A stretch of 64,000 nucleotides of DNA from Rhizomys pruinosus (taxonomy: Eukaryota; Chordata; Mammalia; Rodentia; Spalacidae), in the NCBI GenBank assembly GCA_009823505.1, contig VZQC01014000.1:1049316-1113315 (forward strand), given 5' to 3'. Shown piece by piece: positions 11,992 to 23,262 of the stretch. How positions within the stretch are numbered: the first letter of the stretch is position 1; every line of letters begins with the position of its first letter. The notes under the pieces are model-generated. The model was not told where the DNA came from and ran no database searches. It saw nothing but the letters and a program-made list of their open reading frames with translations. The translations under genes and the position numbers were made by a program.

Positions 11992-12680
11992 GAAGAAGGA
12001 TCTTCATGGGATCTTCATGACTGCTCTCCTTTCTTCCTTCTTCATGGGATCTTCATGACTCTTCTCCTTTCTTCCTTCTTCATGTGATCTTTATGACTCC
12101 TCTCCTTTCTTCCTTCTTCATGGGATCTTCATGACTCCTCTCCTTCCTTCTTCATGTGATCTTCAGGACTCCTCTCCTTTCTTCCTTCTTCATGGGATCT
12201 TCATGACTGCTCTCCTTTCTTCCTTCTTCATGGGATCTTCATGACTCCTTTCCTTTCTTCCTTCTTTTTTTTTTTAATTTAATTTTATTTATTTTTTTGA
12301 ATGTGTATGAATGTACTGTCTGCATGTAGGTTTGTGCACCCGTGTCGTGCAATGCCACGGAGGTCAGAAGAGGGTCTCGGATTCCCCTGGAACTGGAGTT
12401 CTCCTGGAATTGGAGTTACAGACGGTTCTTAGCTGCCATGTGGGTGCTGGGGATCGAACCCAGGTCCTCCGCAAGAGCAGTCGGTGCTCTTAACCGCTAG
12501 GCTATCTCTCCAGCCCCCCTTTCTTCCTTCTTCATGGGATCTTCATGACTCCTTTCTTCCTTCTTCATGGGATCTTCATGACTGCTCTCCTTTCTTCCTT
12601 CTTCATGGGATCTTCATGACTCTTCTTTTTTCCTTCTTTGTGGGATCTTCATGATTCCTCTCCTTTCTTCTTTCTTCACT
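11992..12680. repeat. 38-bp minisatellite split by a B2
   Basis: The unit is about 38 bp (catgggatcttcatgactcc then tctcctttcttccttctt), repeated before (11992-12266) and after (12518-12680) a B2 insertion. Units vary by substitutions and short deletions. Confidence 0.93.
12267..12517 (-). mobile_element. Young B2 SINE inserted in minisatellite, minus strand
   Basis: Reverse-complement B2 ending ggctatctctccagccc, with the 17-bp duplication in the body. The 15-bp flanks cctttcttccttctt (12252-12266, 12518-12532) look like a TSD, although the host array also repeats this word. Confidence 0.93.
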
Positions 12681-12935
12681 ACCTTTGTGATAATAGAAAC
12701 AGATTTTGTAACTGTTTGGCCAGAACCTTTGTGATAAGGGAGAAGCATTTCTCTGCAGTTGCATCACTTCTTCCTTCCTGGCTCTGAGTGTGGTCAGCGG
12801 TCTTCTCCCACTTGTCCATTCCTCAAGGCTTCTGCTCTTGTTGGTTCCTCCATTCCACAGCTCACCCTGTCAGTCACCCCCTCACCTTCTCCATGTCTTT
12901 AGATAAAAATCTCAACAACTCTTATCCATGACATC

Positions 12936-13102
12936 CATGACTTTTTTTTTTTTTTTTTTTTTTTTGTCTTTTTGGAGACAGGATCTCCCTGTAGCCCCAC
13001 TGTCCTGGAACTCCTCTGTAACAGGCTGTCCTGAACTCACAGAATCCATCTGCCTCTGCCTCCCGAGTGCTAGGATAAAGGCATGCGCCACCATGCCCAG
13101 CT
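12936..13102 (-). repeat. B1 SINE, minus strand, with long T tail
   Basis: About 26 T residues, then gagacaggatctccctgtag and an intact B1 body to cgccaccatgcccagctg. Confidence 0.92.
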
Positions 13103-13106
13103 GACT

Positions 13107-13310
13107 TTTCTTTTTTAATATTTTATTTATTATTTTTAAATTTTTTGTGTATGAGTGTAATACCCATATGTGTAAGTGTACCTGTGTCTTGAAATGCCCA
13201 TGGAGGGCAGAAGAGGGCATCAGATCCCTTGGAACTAGAGTTTCAGATGGTTGGTAGCAATCATGTGTGAGCTAGGAATCAAACCCTCTACAAGAGCAGC
13301 CAATGCTCTT
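13107..13310 (-). repeat. B2-like SINE, minus strand, diverged
   Basis: gagggcagaagagggcatca and the head remnant agagcagccaatgctc identify a diverged reverse-complement B2/B3. It abuts the B1 to its left. Confidence 0.82.
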
Positions 13311-13732
13311 TTTTTTTTAATCTTTTATTGAAGTTTTGTGCATTTCAACTCACTTCTCGTTCAATCCAGACTCATTTCCCCCTCCATGCCCCCCAACCCC
13401 CCAGTTTCATGCAGTCTGCCATACATGTCCTGTTTCCCCTTCTGAGTCTTTTTTCAAAGTTTTTTCAAAGCAGATTTTTTTTTTTTTGGCGGGGGGCAGG
13501 GGAAAACGCTACTTTTTCAATCAGTTCCCTGTCCCAGTTCTTTGTTGTCATTGTTCCCTCCAATCTGTTTTTTTCAACATATGCATTATATGTATGTCAC
13601 ACTGTACTAAAATCATGTCATCTGAAAATAAACTTTTACATATTTCAAATCATATTGTCGGATTCACATTTTTCCCTTTTATTTTATATTGTTTTTCCAT
13701 ATGAATTTAAGGATTTTTTTCCCAAGTCTGAT

Positions 13733-13915
13733 AAAGAAACTCTGGGGACTTTAATTAGGGTTTGCCTTGAATCTGTATATTAATTGGGGTAGAATGGACA
13801 TTTTACTATTATTAATTTTTCCAATCCATGAGCATGGGAGGTCTTTCCTTCTTCTGATGTCTTCTTTAATCTCCTCCCTCAGGGGTTTATGACAAAGTTT
13901 CACTTGATGTTTTGC
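13733..13915 (-). mobile_element. L1 LINE fragment (ORF2 region), minus strand
   Basis: Contains ccaatccatgagcatgggag and tctttccttcttctgatgtc, characteristic of the reverse complement of rodent/mammalian L1 ORF2. The frame is decayed. 13311-13732 may be further L1-related sequence but is too diverged to assign. Confidence 0.8.
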
Positions 13916-13936
13916 CCTCTAAGGAGCCAGCTGACT

Positions 13937-14029
13937 CCTAAAGAGGAGGAGGAGGAGGAGGGAGGGGGGGAGGAGGAGGAGGGAGGAGGGAGGAGGAGGA
14001 GGAGGAGGAGGAGGAGGAGGAGGAGGAAG
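13937..14029. repeat. (GGA)n purine tract
   Basis: About 93 bp of G/A only on the + strand with runs of up to 7 G; a candidate for triplex or G-quadruplex structure. ORFs across it (poly-Glu/Arg or poly-Leu) are artefacts of composition. Confidence 0.95.
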
Positions 14030-14187
14030 CAGACACAGTCACCAGGAGGGCTTGTGACTTGGGAAACATTCTGGAATTGTTGTATGAAGTTCAGCATTTT
14101 AAGTCATAGATGCGGCAGTTATTATGGTAAGTTGCTTTGGAGCTTGGATTTTGGTTTGAGGATAGAGTCTCACTCTGTGTAATCCCG

Positions 14188-14565
14188 TGTATTACTGACT
14201 TTTTCTCTGGCTGTGGTAAAACACCGTACCCAGGCAAGTTATAGAGAAAAGAGTTTATTTGATTTATGGTTCTGGAGAGGTAAGAGTCTATGTTGGTGGG
14301 GAAGGCATGGTGGTAGGAGGCGGCTGGAGCAAAAAGCTAAGGGATCACATCTTCAAGTAGGCACGGGAAGCAGAGAAAAGCTGGAAATCCATCGGACAGA
14401 GCTTAAGAACTCTCAAAGTCTGCCGTCAGCATCCCAGGGACATGCTTCCTCAGGCATGGTGGCACCTCCTAAACGTTCCATGACCCTCCCCAACATTGCC
14501 ATGAACGGGACCAAGTGTCCAAATACTTGGAACCTACGGAGGACATGCTCATTCCAACTCTACAT
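14188..14565 (-). mobile_element. MaLR-like LTR, minus strand
   Basis: Begins attactgactttttctctgg and ends around ttccaactctacatgt. Collinear with the copy at 5029 and the reverse complement of 63407. Confidence 0.75.
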
Positions 14566-15011
14566 GTAGGATGGTCTAAACTTGCATGTGTCTCAGAAAG
14601 TCCAGCTTATATGCTAATTCCTAGGATGGGCCTTGCTTTCAACATTGCTTCCCAAGATGCTTTCACTGTGAGAACTCTTTTAACAGCAGTTAGTGGTTCC
14701 AACCTCCATTTCTTGACTCCTAGACACACTGTGATCATCACTGATTTAGATGAATACTGTTAGATGTCTTTTCAAGTACTTATCCTAGTGATTCTAGATT
14801 ATCCTAATAATAAATTTCTTGCCCAAAAATGTATTTAGAAAAAATTTGGGGTTAAGTAATTTATTGCACATTTACTTTGCTTACTAATGAGAATTCTACG
14901 TGGTGAGTAATATGGTAATTAATCTCAAAAAGTACCCATGCAGAAAACTAACATTTTTGCTTATGTTTATGTTTCTTAATCAGGAAGGGCCTGCTGTACA
15001 GTTGCCCTCTG
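14566..15011. other. Unique intronic stretch
   Basis: Nothing recognised; AT-rich flank of the minisatellite that follows. Confidence 0.5.
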
Positions 15012-16487
15012 TGAAAGTACTGAACATGGGAAGTCAGGTAGTCAGGACAGTGGTGCAGTTACACACACCTAACGTGTGTGAAGTACTAAACATGGGAAGT
15101 CAGGTAGTCAGGACAGTGGTACAGTTACACACACCTAACATGTGAAGTACTGAACATGGGAAGTCAGGTAGTCAGGACAGTGGTACAGTTACACACACCT
15201 AACATGTGAAGTACTGAACATGGGAAGTCAGGTAGTCAGGACAGTGGTGCAGTTACACACACCTAACATGTGAAGTACTGAACATGGGAAGTCAGGTAGT
15301 CAGGACAGTGGTGCAGTTACACACACCTAACATGTGAAGTACTGAACATGGGAAGTCAGGTAGTCAGGACAGTGGTGCAGTTACACACACCTAACATGTG
15401 AAGTACTGAACATGGGAAGTCAGGTAGTCAGGACAGTGGTGCAGTTACACACACCTAACATGTGAAGTACTGAACATGGGAAGTCAGGTAGTCAGGACAG
15501 TGGTGCAGTTACACACACCTAACATGTGAAGTACTGAACATGGGAAGTCAGGTAGTCAGGACAGTGGTGCAGTTACACACACCTAACATGTGAAGTACTG
15601 AACATGGGAAGTCAGGTAGTCAGGACAGTGGTGCAGTTACACACACCTAACATGTGAAGTACTGAACATGGGAAGTCAGGTAGTCAGGACAGTGGTGCAG
15701 TTACACACACCTAACATGTGAAGTACTGAACATGGGAAGTCAGGTAGTCAGGACAGTGGTGCAGTTACACACACCTAACATGTGAAGTACTGAACATGGG
15801 AAGTCAGGTAGTCAGGACAGTGGTGCAGTTACACACACCTAACATGTGAAGTACTGAACATGGGAAGTCAGGTAGTCAGGACAGTGGTGCAGTTACACAC
15901 ACCTAACATGTGAAGTACTGAACATGGGAAGTCAGGTAGTCAGGACAGTGGTGCAGTTACACACACCTAACATGTGAAGTACTGAACATGGGAAGTCAGG
16001 TAGTCAGGACAGTGGTGCAGTTACACACACCTAACATGTGAAGTACTGAACATGGGAAGTCAGGTAGTCAGGACAGTGGTGCAGTTACACACACCTAACA
16101 TGTGAAGTACTGAACATGGGAAGTCAGGTAGTCAGGACAGTGGTGCAGTTACACACACCTAACATGTGTGAAGTACTGAACATGGGAAGTCAGGTAGTCA
16201 GGACAGTGGTGCAGTTATACACACCTAACATGTGTGAAGTACTGAACATGGGAAGTCAGGTAGGACAGTGGTACAGTTACACACACCTAACATGTGAAGT
16301 ACTGAACATGGGAAGTCAGGTAGTCAGGACAGTGGTGCAGTTACACACACCTAACATGTGAAGTACTGAACATGGGAAGTCAGGTAGTCAGGACAGTGGT
16401 GCAGTTACACACACCTAACTTGTGAAGTACTGAACATGGGAAGTCAGTTAGTCAGGACTGTGGTGCAGTTATACACACCTAACATGT
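15012..16487. repeat. 64-bp minisatellite, about 23 tandem units
   Basis: The unit starts gaagtactgaacatgggaag and ends cacacacctaacatgt. Unit starts are spaced exactly 64 bp from 15080 to 16104. The edge units are about 68 bp (15012) and 66, 66 and 60 bp (16104, 16170 and 16236), and carry most substitutions. The period is not a multiple of 3, and the short ORFs stop every few units, so it is not coding. Confidence 0.97.
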
Positions 16488-16591
16488 GCAGAGGGCAGCT
16501 CGAGTGCATGCGCTTAGTCTGCCTATCTTTTGCCACTTTTAGAGAAGTCTACAATTTATACATCTCTGATTTTCTCTTCGTTTATAAGTAG

Positions 16592-16955
16592 ACTGTGATT
16601 ATTTGAATGAGAATGTCAGGCATTTGGCTCCCAGTTCCTAGCACTGTTTGTGGAGGGTCCTGGAACCTTTAGGAGGTGTGGCTATTCTAGATGAAGCATG
16701 TCATTGGAGTGGGCTTTGAGAGTTCAAAGCAACACCCACTTCCACTCTGTCTCTCTGTTTCCTGTGCCTGCTTAAAGATGTGAGCATGTGAGCACTTAGC
16801 TATCGTCTCTGAATGCTTCCTGCCATGCCTGCCCCACTGTGGTGAACTCATCCCTCTATAAGGAACTGTAAACCCAATAAACTCTTCCTTCTATATGTTA
16901 CTTTGGCCATGGTGTTTTATTATAGCAACAGAAAAGTAACTAATATTGAAGTATG
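16592..16955 (+). mobile_element. MaLR-like LTR, plus strand
   Basis: Has tttaggaggtgtggctattc, cttcctgtgcctgcttaaag and a 3' end with aataaactcttccttctata and agcaacagaaaagtaactaa. Same family as 63407 (+) and 5029, 14188, 27856 (-). Confidence 0.78.
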
Positions 16956-17030
16956 CCTGTAAAAAAAAAAAAAAAGACTTTAGTACTTCATCCTATGTTG
17001 GTTTTGTAAAGTCCTTTAGATTCTCAGTTT

Positions 17031-17118
17031 CTTCCATCTAAGTACTAACCAGGCCTGACCCTGATTAGCTTATGAAGTCCGAGGAGATTGGGTGCGTTCA
17101 GAGTGGTATGGCCAAGAC
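17031..17118 (-). pseudogene. 5S rRNA pseudogene fragment
   Basis: The reverse complement reads GTCTTGGCCATACCACTCTG..., then AAGCTAATCAGGGTCAGGCC and TGGTTAGTACTTAGATGG. It matches about the first 90 nt of 5S rRNA, including the internal A-box and C-box region, with scattered substitutions. The 3' end of the gene is missing. It is not expected to be functional. Confidence 0.88.
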
Positions 17119-17159
17119 TAATCTCCATTTCTTATAACTTTGTGGCTAAGCAATTCGGA

Positions 17160-17275
17160 GGTTGTTTTTCAACAGTTTCAACTCATCCCTCTGTAAGGAA
17201 CTGTAAAGCCAATAAACTCTTCCTTCTATATGTTACTTTGGTCATGGTGTTTTATTATAGCAACAGAAAAATAAA
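17160..17275 (+). repeat. Second copy of the MaLR-like LTR 3' end
   Basis: aactcatccctctgtaagga ... ttattatagcaacagaaaaa is almost identical to about 16845-16940. The 5S pseudogene lies between the two copies. Confidence 0.85.
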
Positions 17276-17459
17276 AATCTAAGTTATTTATGAGGCAAAT
17301 GTAAGATGTGTATTCTTAGAACTCTGGTTTTTTGGATGGCAAGAGCCTCTTGTGTTCTACTAACTTATACCATAATACACATTTAAATGACAAGTTTTGA
17401 TGGTTGAATTTCTCAGGAAAAAAAAAATTAGTGAAAAAGATATTCAAGAATGATCAAGG

Positions 17460-17690
17460 GGCTGGAGAGATGGCTCAGTGTTTAAGAGCACCAACTGCTC
17501 TTGCAGAGGACCTGGGTTCGATTCCCAGCACTCACATGGCAGCTAAGAACCATCTTTAACTCCAGTTCAAGGGCAATCTGATGCCCTCTTCTGACCTCCG
17601 CGGCATTGCATGACATGGGTGCACCAACCTACATGCAGACAGTACACTCATACACATAAAAAATAATAAAATTAAATAAAAAAATTTTTT
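17460..17690 (+). mobile_element. B2 SINE
   Basis: Head ggctggagagatggctcagt, intact body without the 17-bp duplication, A/T tail. A short flank match (aagaatgat) on both sides suggests a TSD. Confidence 0.93.
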
Positions 17691-18059
17691 AAAAGAATGA
17701 TTGATATATTAAGGAAAACTCTTGTCATTACCACAATATCTTGCTATTTTCAATATGATCATTGCATTGACTAGAGCTTTGGATTCATTGTAAAATACCA
17801 GAAGGTTAGAATGTAGTTAAACAGATTCTTTCTCTTGAAATAATGGTAAAACTTTCTTCAATTAAGTTAACAAGGAATAAATATGTTAGTGAACAATCGA
17901 TAAGTAATTACTACAAAGCTGTATTACAAGAGACCCACTGAACCGCGTCACTTGCACAAGTTTATATATCAACATCATTTAACTTTTAGTTGAATGTATT
18001 AAACTAAGTGCTAGGTAATCAGATTTTTTCTTACCTATTCCATTTATAATTTACGTACA

Positions 18060-18670
18060 AAAATGCACCCATATTCATGTAAATTTCAATTTTGACAAGC
18101 ATATAGTACACTCAGATACACACTTTTGGGGGGGGAGCCAGGGTCTCCTGCCTGCCTCTGCCTCCCAAGTGGTGGGATTAAAGGCCTGCACCACACCCAG
18201 CAAGATACACAGCTTTTCATCATCCACAGAACTTTTCATGTGATGCTTTACTTTTCCTTTGTCTCATCCTGGGAAACCACTACGATGTGGCTGTCACTGT
18301 AGGTCATTTGGTGTTTATTAGAGTTCTATACACAGGGAAGTATGTGGTATATGTTCTTTTCTACCTGGTTTCCATTGACAGAATAGTGTTTAATGTTCCT
18401 GAATGTTATTCTATGTATAGTTCTTTTTCTCTTGCTGAATAGTATTTTCATTGTGTAGATTTGTTTAGCCATTTCATTGTGTAGATTTGTTTAGCCATTT
18501 CCCTATTTCTGCACATTTGTACTATTTCCTGTTTGGGTGATCATGAATAAAACTTGTAAAAGTTCATTTTCAGATCTTTCTATGAGCATTCTATGTAATC
18601 ATTTCTCTTAAGTAAAGGTATAGGAGTAGGATCACATAAATTTTTGTTCTGTCATCTTCTCAGTGATGGT
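18060..18670. mobile_element. Ancient L1 fragment with inserted truncated B1
   Basis: cctgggaaaccactacgatg, ttgctgaatagtattttcat and ttctcttaagtaaaggtata, in this order, match old mammalian L1 sequence. 18131-18208 is a truncated minus-strand B1 flanked by agatacaca on both sides. A 26-bp tandem duplication lies at about 18449-18500. Orientation was not determined. Confidence 0.7.
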
Positions 18671-19149
18671 TACATAGTAACCAGACTTAAAAAATGAAAT
18701 GTCTATAATGTCTTAGAGTAGTGGGCAGGTTATTTGTTTGCTGTCCAGGATAAAAAAAGACAGTGTTTTCTTCTAGAGCAAAGTTTGAACTGGTCAGTCC
18801 ACTAGTGGCTCACTTGAAAGATTATTACATAGACTAACCATGTGTATAGCATCCTCTCCATAAATAGCAGTACTTATTCTGCATAATATGGGAAACAAAG
18901 GGAGCAAAGGTAGATAAGCTTAGGCTGCCTGCAGTTTTCTTCTTTCCTGTATTGGTTATGTTAATCAAATATTTTTACTATTCTGTTTTGATTGATTCAT
19001 CTTTTGATGTGTTAATTATATATCTGCTTTTTTATAATTGCTGGATGAACTATAGCCTACTTGGAACTACTATGTAAATTACAGAAGCTTTGCAATAAGA
19101 TCTTATCTTTTAGAAAGGAAACATTCAGAGAGAAAAAAGAAAGATGATT
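18671..19149. other. Unique intronic stretch
   Basis: Nothing recognised before the GATA tract. Confidence 0.5.
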
Positions 19150-19163
19150 GATAGATGATTGAT

Positions 19164-19198
<35 letters not shown>

Positions 19199-19220
19199 GA
19201 TAGATAGTAGATGTAGATAG

Positions 19221-19265
<45 letters not shown>

Positions 19266-19385
19266 TAGATAGACGTAGATAGATAGATGTAGATAGATAG
19301 ATGTAAATAGGTAGGTAGGTAGATTATTGATGGATGATAGATGATTATATAGATAGGTAGATAGCTAGATATAGATATAAATAGA
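19150..19385. repeat. (GATA)n microsatellite
   Basis: About 235 bp of GATA/TAGA repeats with interruptions; likely length-polymorphic. Confidence 0.95.
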
Positions 19386-20239
19386 CTGATTTACTTCGTG
19401 TTTACAGACATAATTTCTCCTTAATTCCATCCTCTTATGTCTGTTACCACCTGGAGCTTTTCACTTGGCCTGTGTTCCTCTAGTGCCCTGTTGCTGCACC
19501 TCTACAGATGTTATCTACAGAACCTATTTCCACTGCTGGAGGGAAGTTTCTTTGGAATTTGAATACTTGGTTTTCAGATTTGTCGTGCCCATCATTTTGA
19601 AACTGCCATTGCTGTCTTCTGGGGTCCAGCATTCTGCTGAGAGCACATTACTATGTTGTCATTTCCTGTGCATAATGTGCTATTTGTTTTTCTGGCTGTC
19701 AGAAGTAGACATTCTGGATAAGTAGGGGTTTTCATGTACTCATCCTGCTTGAATTTAATGGGATTTTTTAAGATGACAAATTCCACAAAATGTAGATTTT
19801 TTGCCATCACTCTTTCAAATGTCCTCTAGCCTCTTTCTCTCTTCTCCTTCTGGGATTCCAGATACATTCTGACCTCTGTTATCCCACCAGTCTCCTAAAT
19901 ACTGCTCATTTGAATTTAGTCTCTTTTTCTCTTTTTTCCATATACATTCATTATTGTTGATTTTTTCAAACTTATTGTTGCTTCTACCCATTTCTTTGAC
20001 TATATTCAAATATATTTAACATAGGTTAAATATATTCAAATATATTTCCTTTGAGTATTCTTTGAATAGTTCTTTGAATGTATTTAATTGCTTTGAAGTT
20101 ATTTCTAAATCCAACATTAGACCCAGTAGTCAGTTTCTGTTAAACGTTCATTTGCCTGAGCATAAGTTGTGTTTTCCTATTTCTTTGCATGTCTAGTAGT
20201 TTGGGATTAAGAGCCGAATATTGTGAATATGTTCAGCAG
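19386..20239. other. Unique intronic stretch
   Basis: Contains a 12-bp inverted repeat (20009-20020 / 20025-20036, AT-rich) and short tandem words of tatattcaaa. No gene supported. Confidence 0.5.
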
Positions 20240-20257
20240 CTCTTCCTATGTTCATTT

Positions 20258-20495
20258 TTTTTTTTATTTATCTTTGTATGTGTATGAATGTACTGTCTGC
20301 ATGCAGGTCTGTGCACCCGTGTCGTGCAATGCCGCGGAGGTCAGAAGAGGGTCTTGGATTCCCCTGGAACTGGAGTTCTCCTGGAATTGGAGTTACAGAC
20401 GGTTCTTAGCCGCCATGTGGGTGCTGGGGATCGAACCCGGGTCCTCTGCAAAGAGCGTCAGTGCTCTTAACCGCTAGGCTATCTCTCCAGTCCCC
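20258..20495 (-). mobile_element. Young B2 SINE, minus strand
   Basis: Reverse-complement B2 with the 17-bp duplication. A perfect 18-bp TSD (ctcttcctatgttcattt) is at 20240-20257 and 20496-20513. Confidence 0.96.
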
Positions 20496-20513
20496 CTCTT
20501 CCTATGTTCATTT

Positions 20514-21033
20514 AAGAGTAGTTCTATAGTTGTTCAACAGACAGCTAACCCTCATATACCAACCATCAACTCTGCCTCCCCTGTGGTGTGCTGATATATT
20601 CATCCCGTGGCTCTTTCCATTTATAGCTGCTGCTGCTGCTTCTGAGCCTGGCCTCCTAGAAACCCTAGATGTGTATGTACAATTAAGCCAAGGACCTAAG
20701 CAGGGTTTGTGGAGAGTCATCTCTAGGCTTTGTCCTCTGATATTTCATATCATTGGGATTTAGCACTTTGCCGTCTGACCTAGGCATGGCTTCAGGAGAA
20801 CCAGCAGTCAAAAAGCAGGCAACAGACACAATGCTTATCTGGTGCAGTTTGGTCTTTCAAGGGTTAATGTCTGTCTGGTTTCTGACAGCTGTTTCCCCGA
20901 TGACCCTTGGTGCTACCTCATGCATGCCTTATCTAGTGCTCATGTAGAGATGATGCTCAGATTGTTGGGCACCCCTTCCATGAACCACCTGTTTCTGGGA
21001 TACCACTCTAAGTTTTCACCTATTCTCAAAAAC
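20514..21033. other. Unique intronic stretch
   Basis: No recognised element apart from a short GCT run near 20627-20643. Confidence 0.5.
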
Positions 21034-21155
21034 AGCCATCCTAACTCTAGTTCCAAAGGATCTTGACCTCTGCAGTCATTGCATGACATGGGTGCATTTA
21101 CACACATGCAGGCAATACACTCATGCACATAAAATAAAAATAATAAATAAAAAAA
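21034..21155 (+). repeat. 5'-truncated B2 SINE
   Basis: Only the B2 3' half is present (ctaactctagttccaaagga ... tgcaggcaatacactcatgc) plus its A-rich tail. A B1 sits in that tail. Confidence 0.85.
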
Positions 21156-21309
21156 AATTTTTTTTTGGTCTTTTCGAGACAGGGTCTCCCTGTAGCCCCA
21201 GCTGTCCTGGAACTCACTCTGTAGACCTGGCTGGCCTTGAACTCACAAAGATCCGCCTGTCTCTGCCTCCCGAGTGCTAGGATTAAAGGAGTGTGCCACC
21301 ACGCCCTGC
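21156..21309 (-). mobile_element. B1 SINE, minus strand, in the tail of a B2
   Basis: Well-preserved reverse-complement B1 (cgagacagggtctccctgta ... gtgccaccacgccctgc). An ataaataaaa word on both sides fits a TSD. Confidence 0.93.
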
Positions 21310-21699
21310 ATAAATAAAATATTTTAAGAACTGTAGTTTTCTGAAATCAGGGGAGGAAGAAGGCCTCTAATTCAGATTCGTATTTGTCGTTGTTGCTGTC
21401 TTTGAATGGTTGATGCTCTCTGACTTTATACCTACTTTTGGTCACATTCTAATGCCTTTAAACAGCCACACAACACACACACATGCACAATGTTTCTCTA
21501 AAATGTCGTATAAATTAATATAGATTGGTGAATTCTCAGTTTTCAGTGCTAATGATTCCCTTTGCTTTCTTAGAGCCGTGAATTTAACTGCTAGTTTTCT
21601 AAGGTAACTGTCAACCTAGATAGGAGCTTGGGAAATGACATCATAGAGTATTTGAAAAAGAGTACAGCACAAGTTGTACAGTGAGTACCTGGTACAGAA

Positions 21700-21860
21700 A
21701 CCCACCCCCTCTCTGCCACTTAATAAATGGAGCAAGCCACTTGACTTGCTGAGTCCCAGTTTCCTGGGGTTTTCAGTCAGACAACACTGCCTGCAAGGAT
21801 ATTAGGATTTTCAGAAGAGAATCAGAACTCTATAAAGGGCCTCTTAGTTGCCATGCCCTC
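21700..21860 (+). repeat. MIR SINE, plus strand
   Basis: ctctgccacttaataaatgg ... cagtttcctggggttttcag follows the MIR consensus order. Confidence 0.7.
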
Positions 21861-22059
21861 ATTTAAAAGAGGCGCTGGTTGTTTATCGTTTTTTGTATGT
21901 TTGTTTTTTTATGGTGATGACAATTATTTTATTTATTTTTAAAGTGTGAACTTCCAACAAGTCTTCTAAACAGCTTCTAGAAGTCTTCTAAATGCCGGTT
22001 ACATATATTGTATTTATTTATTTACAGGTAATTCTTATTTTCTTTTTTTCTTTTACACA

Positions 22060-22130
22060 ACCCTGGGGAGTGAGCCCCCAGCCTCCCACACTCTAGATAA
22101 GTGCTCTTCAACTGTGCTGTATCCCTCCAA
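22060..22130 (-). repeat. ID-like fragment, minus strand
   Basis: gtgctcttcaactgtgctgt followed by atccctccaa resembles a reverse-complement ID head. Confidence 0.55.
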
Positions 22131-23139
22131 TTTACAGGTAAATCTAATGAGAAAGAAAATCTATTTTACATGCAAATAAGATATTATGTGAAAGTGATTT
22201 TAATTGAGTTTAAATTTAATCAGTTTCTCTTCAAACTTGCCAAATAAAAAACTCCTGACTTATTAAGTCATATTCTTCAGAATTAAGTTTTAAATTTCCT
22301 ATTGCATTTAATTCATTGATTCACAGGTGATTGTCTCAGTAGCTCTGAAAGTCATAATGTTCTTTATAAACACAATATATTACCTATAGTAAAATAGTTG
22401 TCATATTGAACGTGTTTGGGCCTAGAAAGATTTATGTCGGAGGCTTTTGGAAATCATTCTGAAGTGTGGGTATTTTGGTAAAAGCCTTATTCTGGTTGGG
22501 GATAATTTAAGAAAGAAAATTTCCATTTTCCTATTCATATTGATATTCAACAGGAAATACACTTTTAAATAATTGTTCCATAAGTAGCAATTTATTAACC
22601 ACCTTGTACAAGGATCTAGGATAGACCTGCCCCAAACTGATGAAGATTTTTCTTTTAACCTTTGAGAAGAGAAAGCTCTGAACAAGATTTCTTTGGGCCT
22701 TGTCGAATCATTTAATGTGTCATTAGTGTCTATAGTTTTGTCTATAACTATTTGAAGTATTTTTAATTCCCCTTTTTCTAAAAGACAAGGCATTTAAATG
22801 CTTTCCTAAAAGGCTGCATATTCATTGTTTCATACCAGCTAAATTGTTTTAAGAACATTGGCAAACAGTAGAACTTTGTTAGATTTTCTTAATCTTGGGA
22901 TGCCTGATTTTATCTCGATACTACTTGTCTATAATTTCCATTTCCAAGTGAACATTTGGTGAATTTATTTTTATTGAATAGACATCTCTAAAATTGAAGA
23001 GAAAAACCAAAAAAAGAAAAAAAAAAAACCACAAAACCATTTCTTTTGGTTAGCTAAATGTCAGTTGCTTCATCTAAAATGATAAAAATATTTTTCTGGG
23101 CTAAAATCTTGTTAGTTTCAAAGCATTTTTGTATGTATC
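22131..23139. other. Unique AT-rich intronic stretch
   Basis: No recognised repeat. A 123-codon minus-strand ORF (22422-22793) has no family resemblance or gene context. Confidence 0.5.
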
Positions 23140-23262
23140 CTACTAATTGATCCCACGGAAACTCCGTGAGGCAAATAGGCAGGTATGACTGTTTCATCCA
23201 CCAGGAAATTAGTGCTTTACAGAGTTTACAGACTTGCCCAGGGTCATTCCTAAGATTCTCTA
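23140..23262 (-). repeat. MIR SINE, minus strand
   Basis: Degraded cagacttgcccagggtcatt with upstream cagagtttacag matches reverse-complement MIR. Confidence 0.6.

Noticed and set aside
13889..14182. Poly-Glu/Arg ORF
   Set aside because: Created by the GGA repeat.
15012..16487. Repeat-protein gene from the 64-bp array
   Set aside because: 64 is not divisible by three and most units carry stops in frame; the only ORFs are short and confined to units with 66-bp variants.
20223..20477. Recurrent ORFs with MYVYECTVCMQV... or MYCLHAGLCTRVVQC... at many sites (e.g. 1216, 12311, 20223, 29537, 39489, 43085, 46644)
   Set aside because: They translate B2 SINE antisense sequence; the recurrence reflects the repeat family, not a protein family.
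22422..22793. 123-codon minus-strand ORF
   Set aside because: No splice, promoter or family evidence; AT-rich chance ORF.
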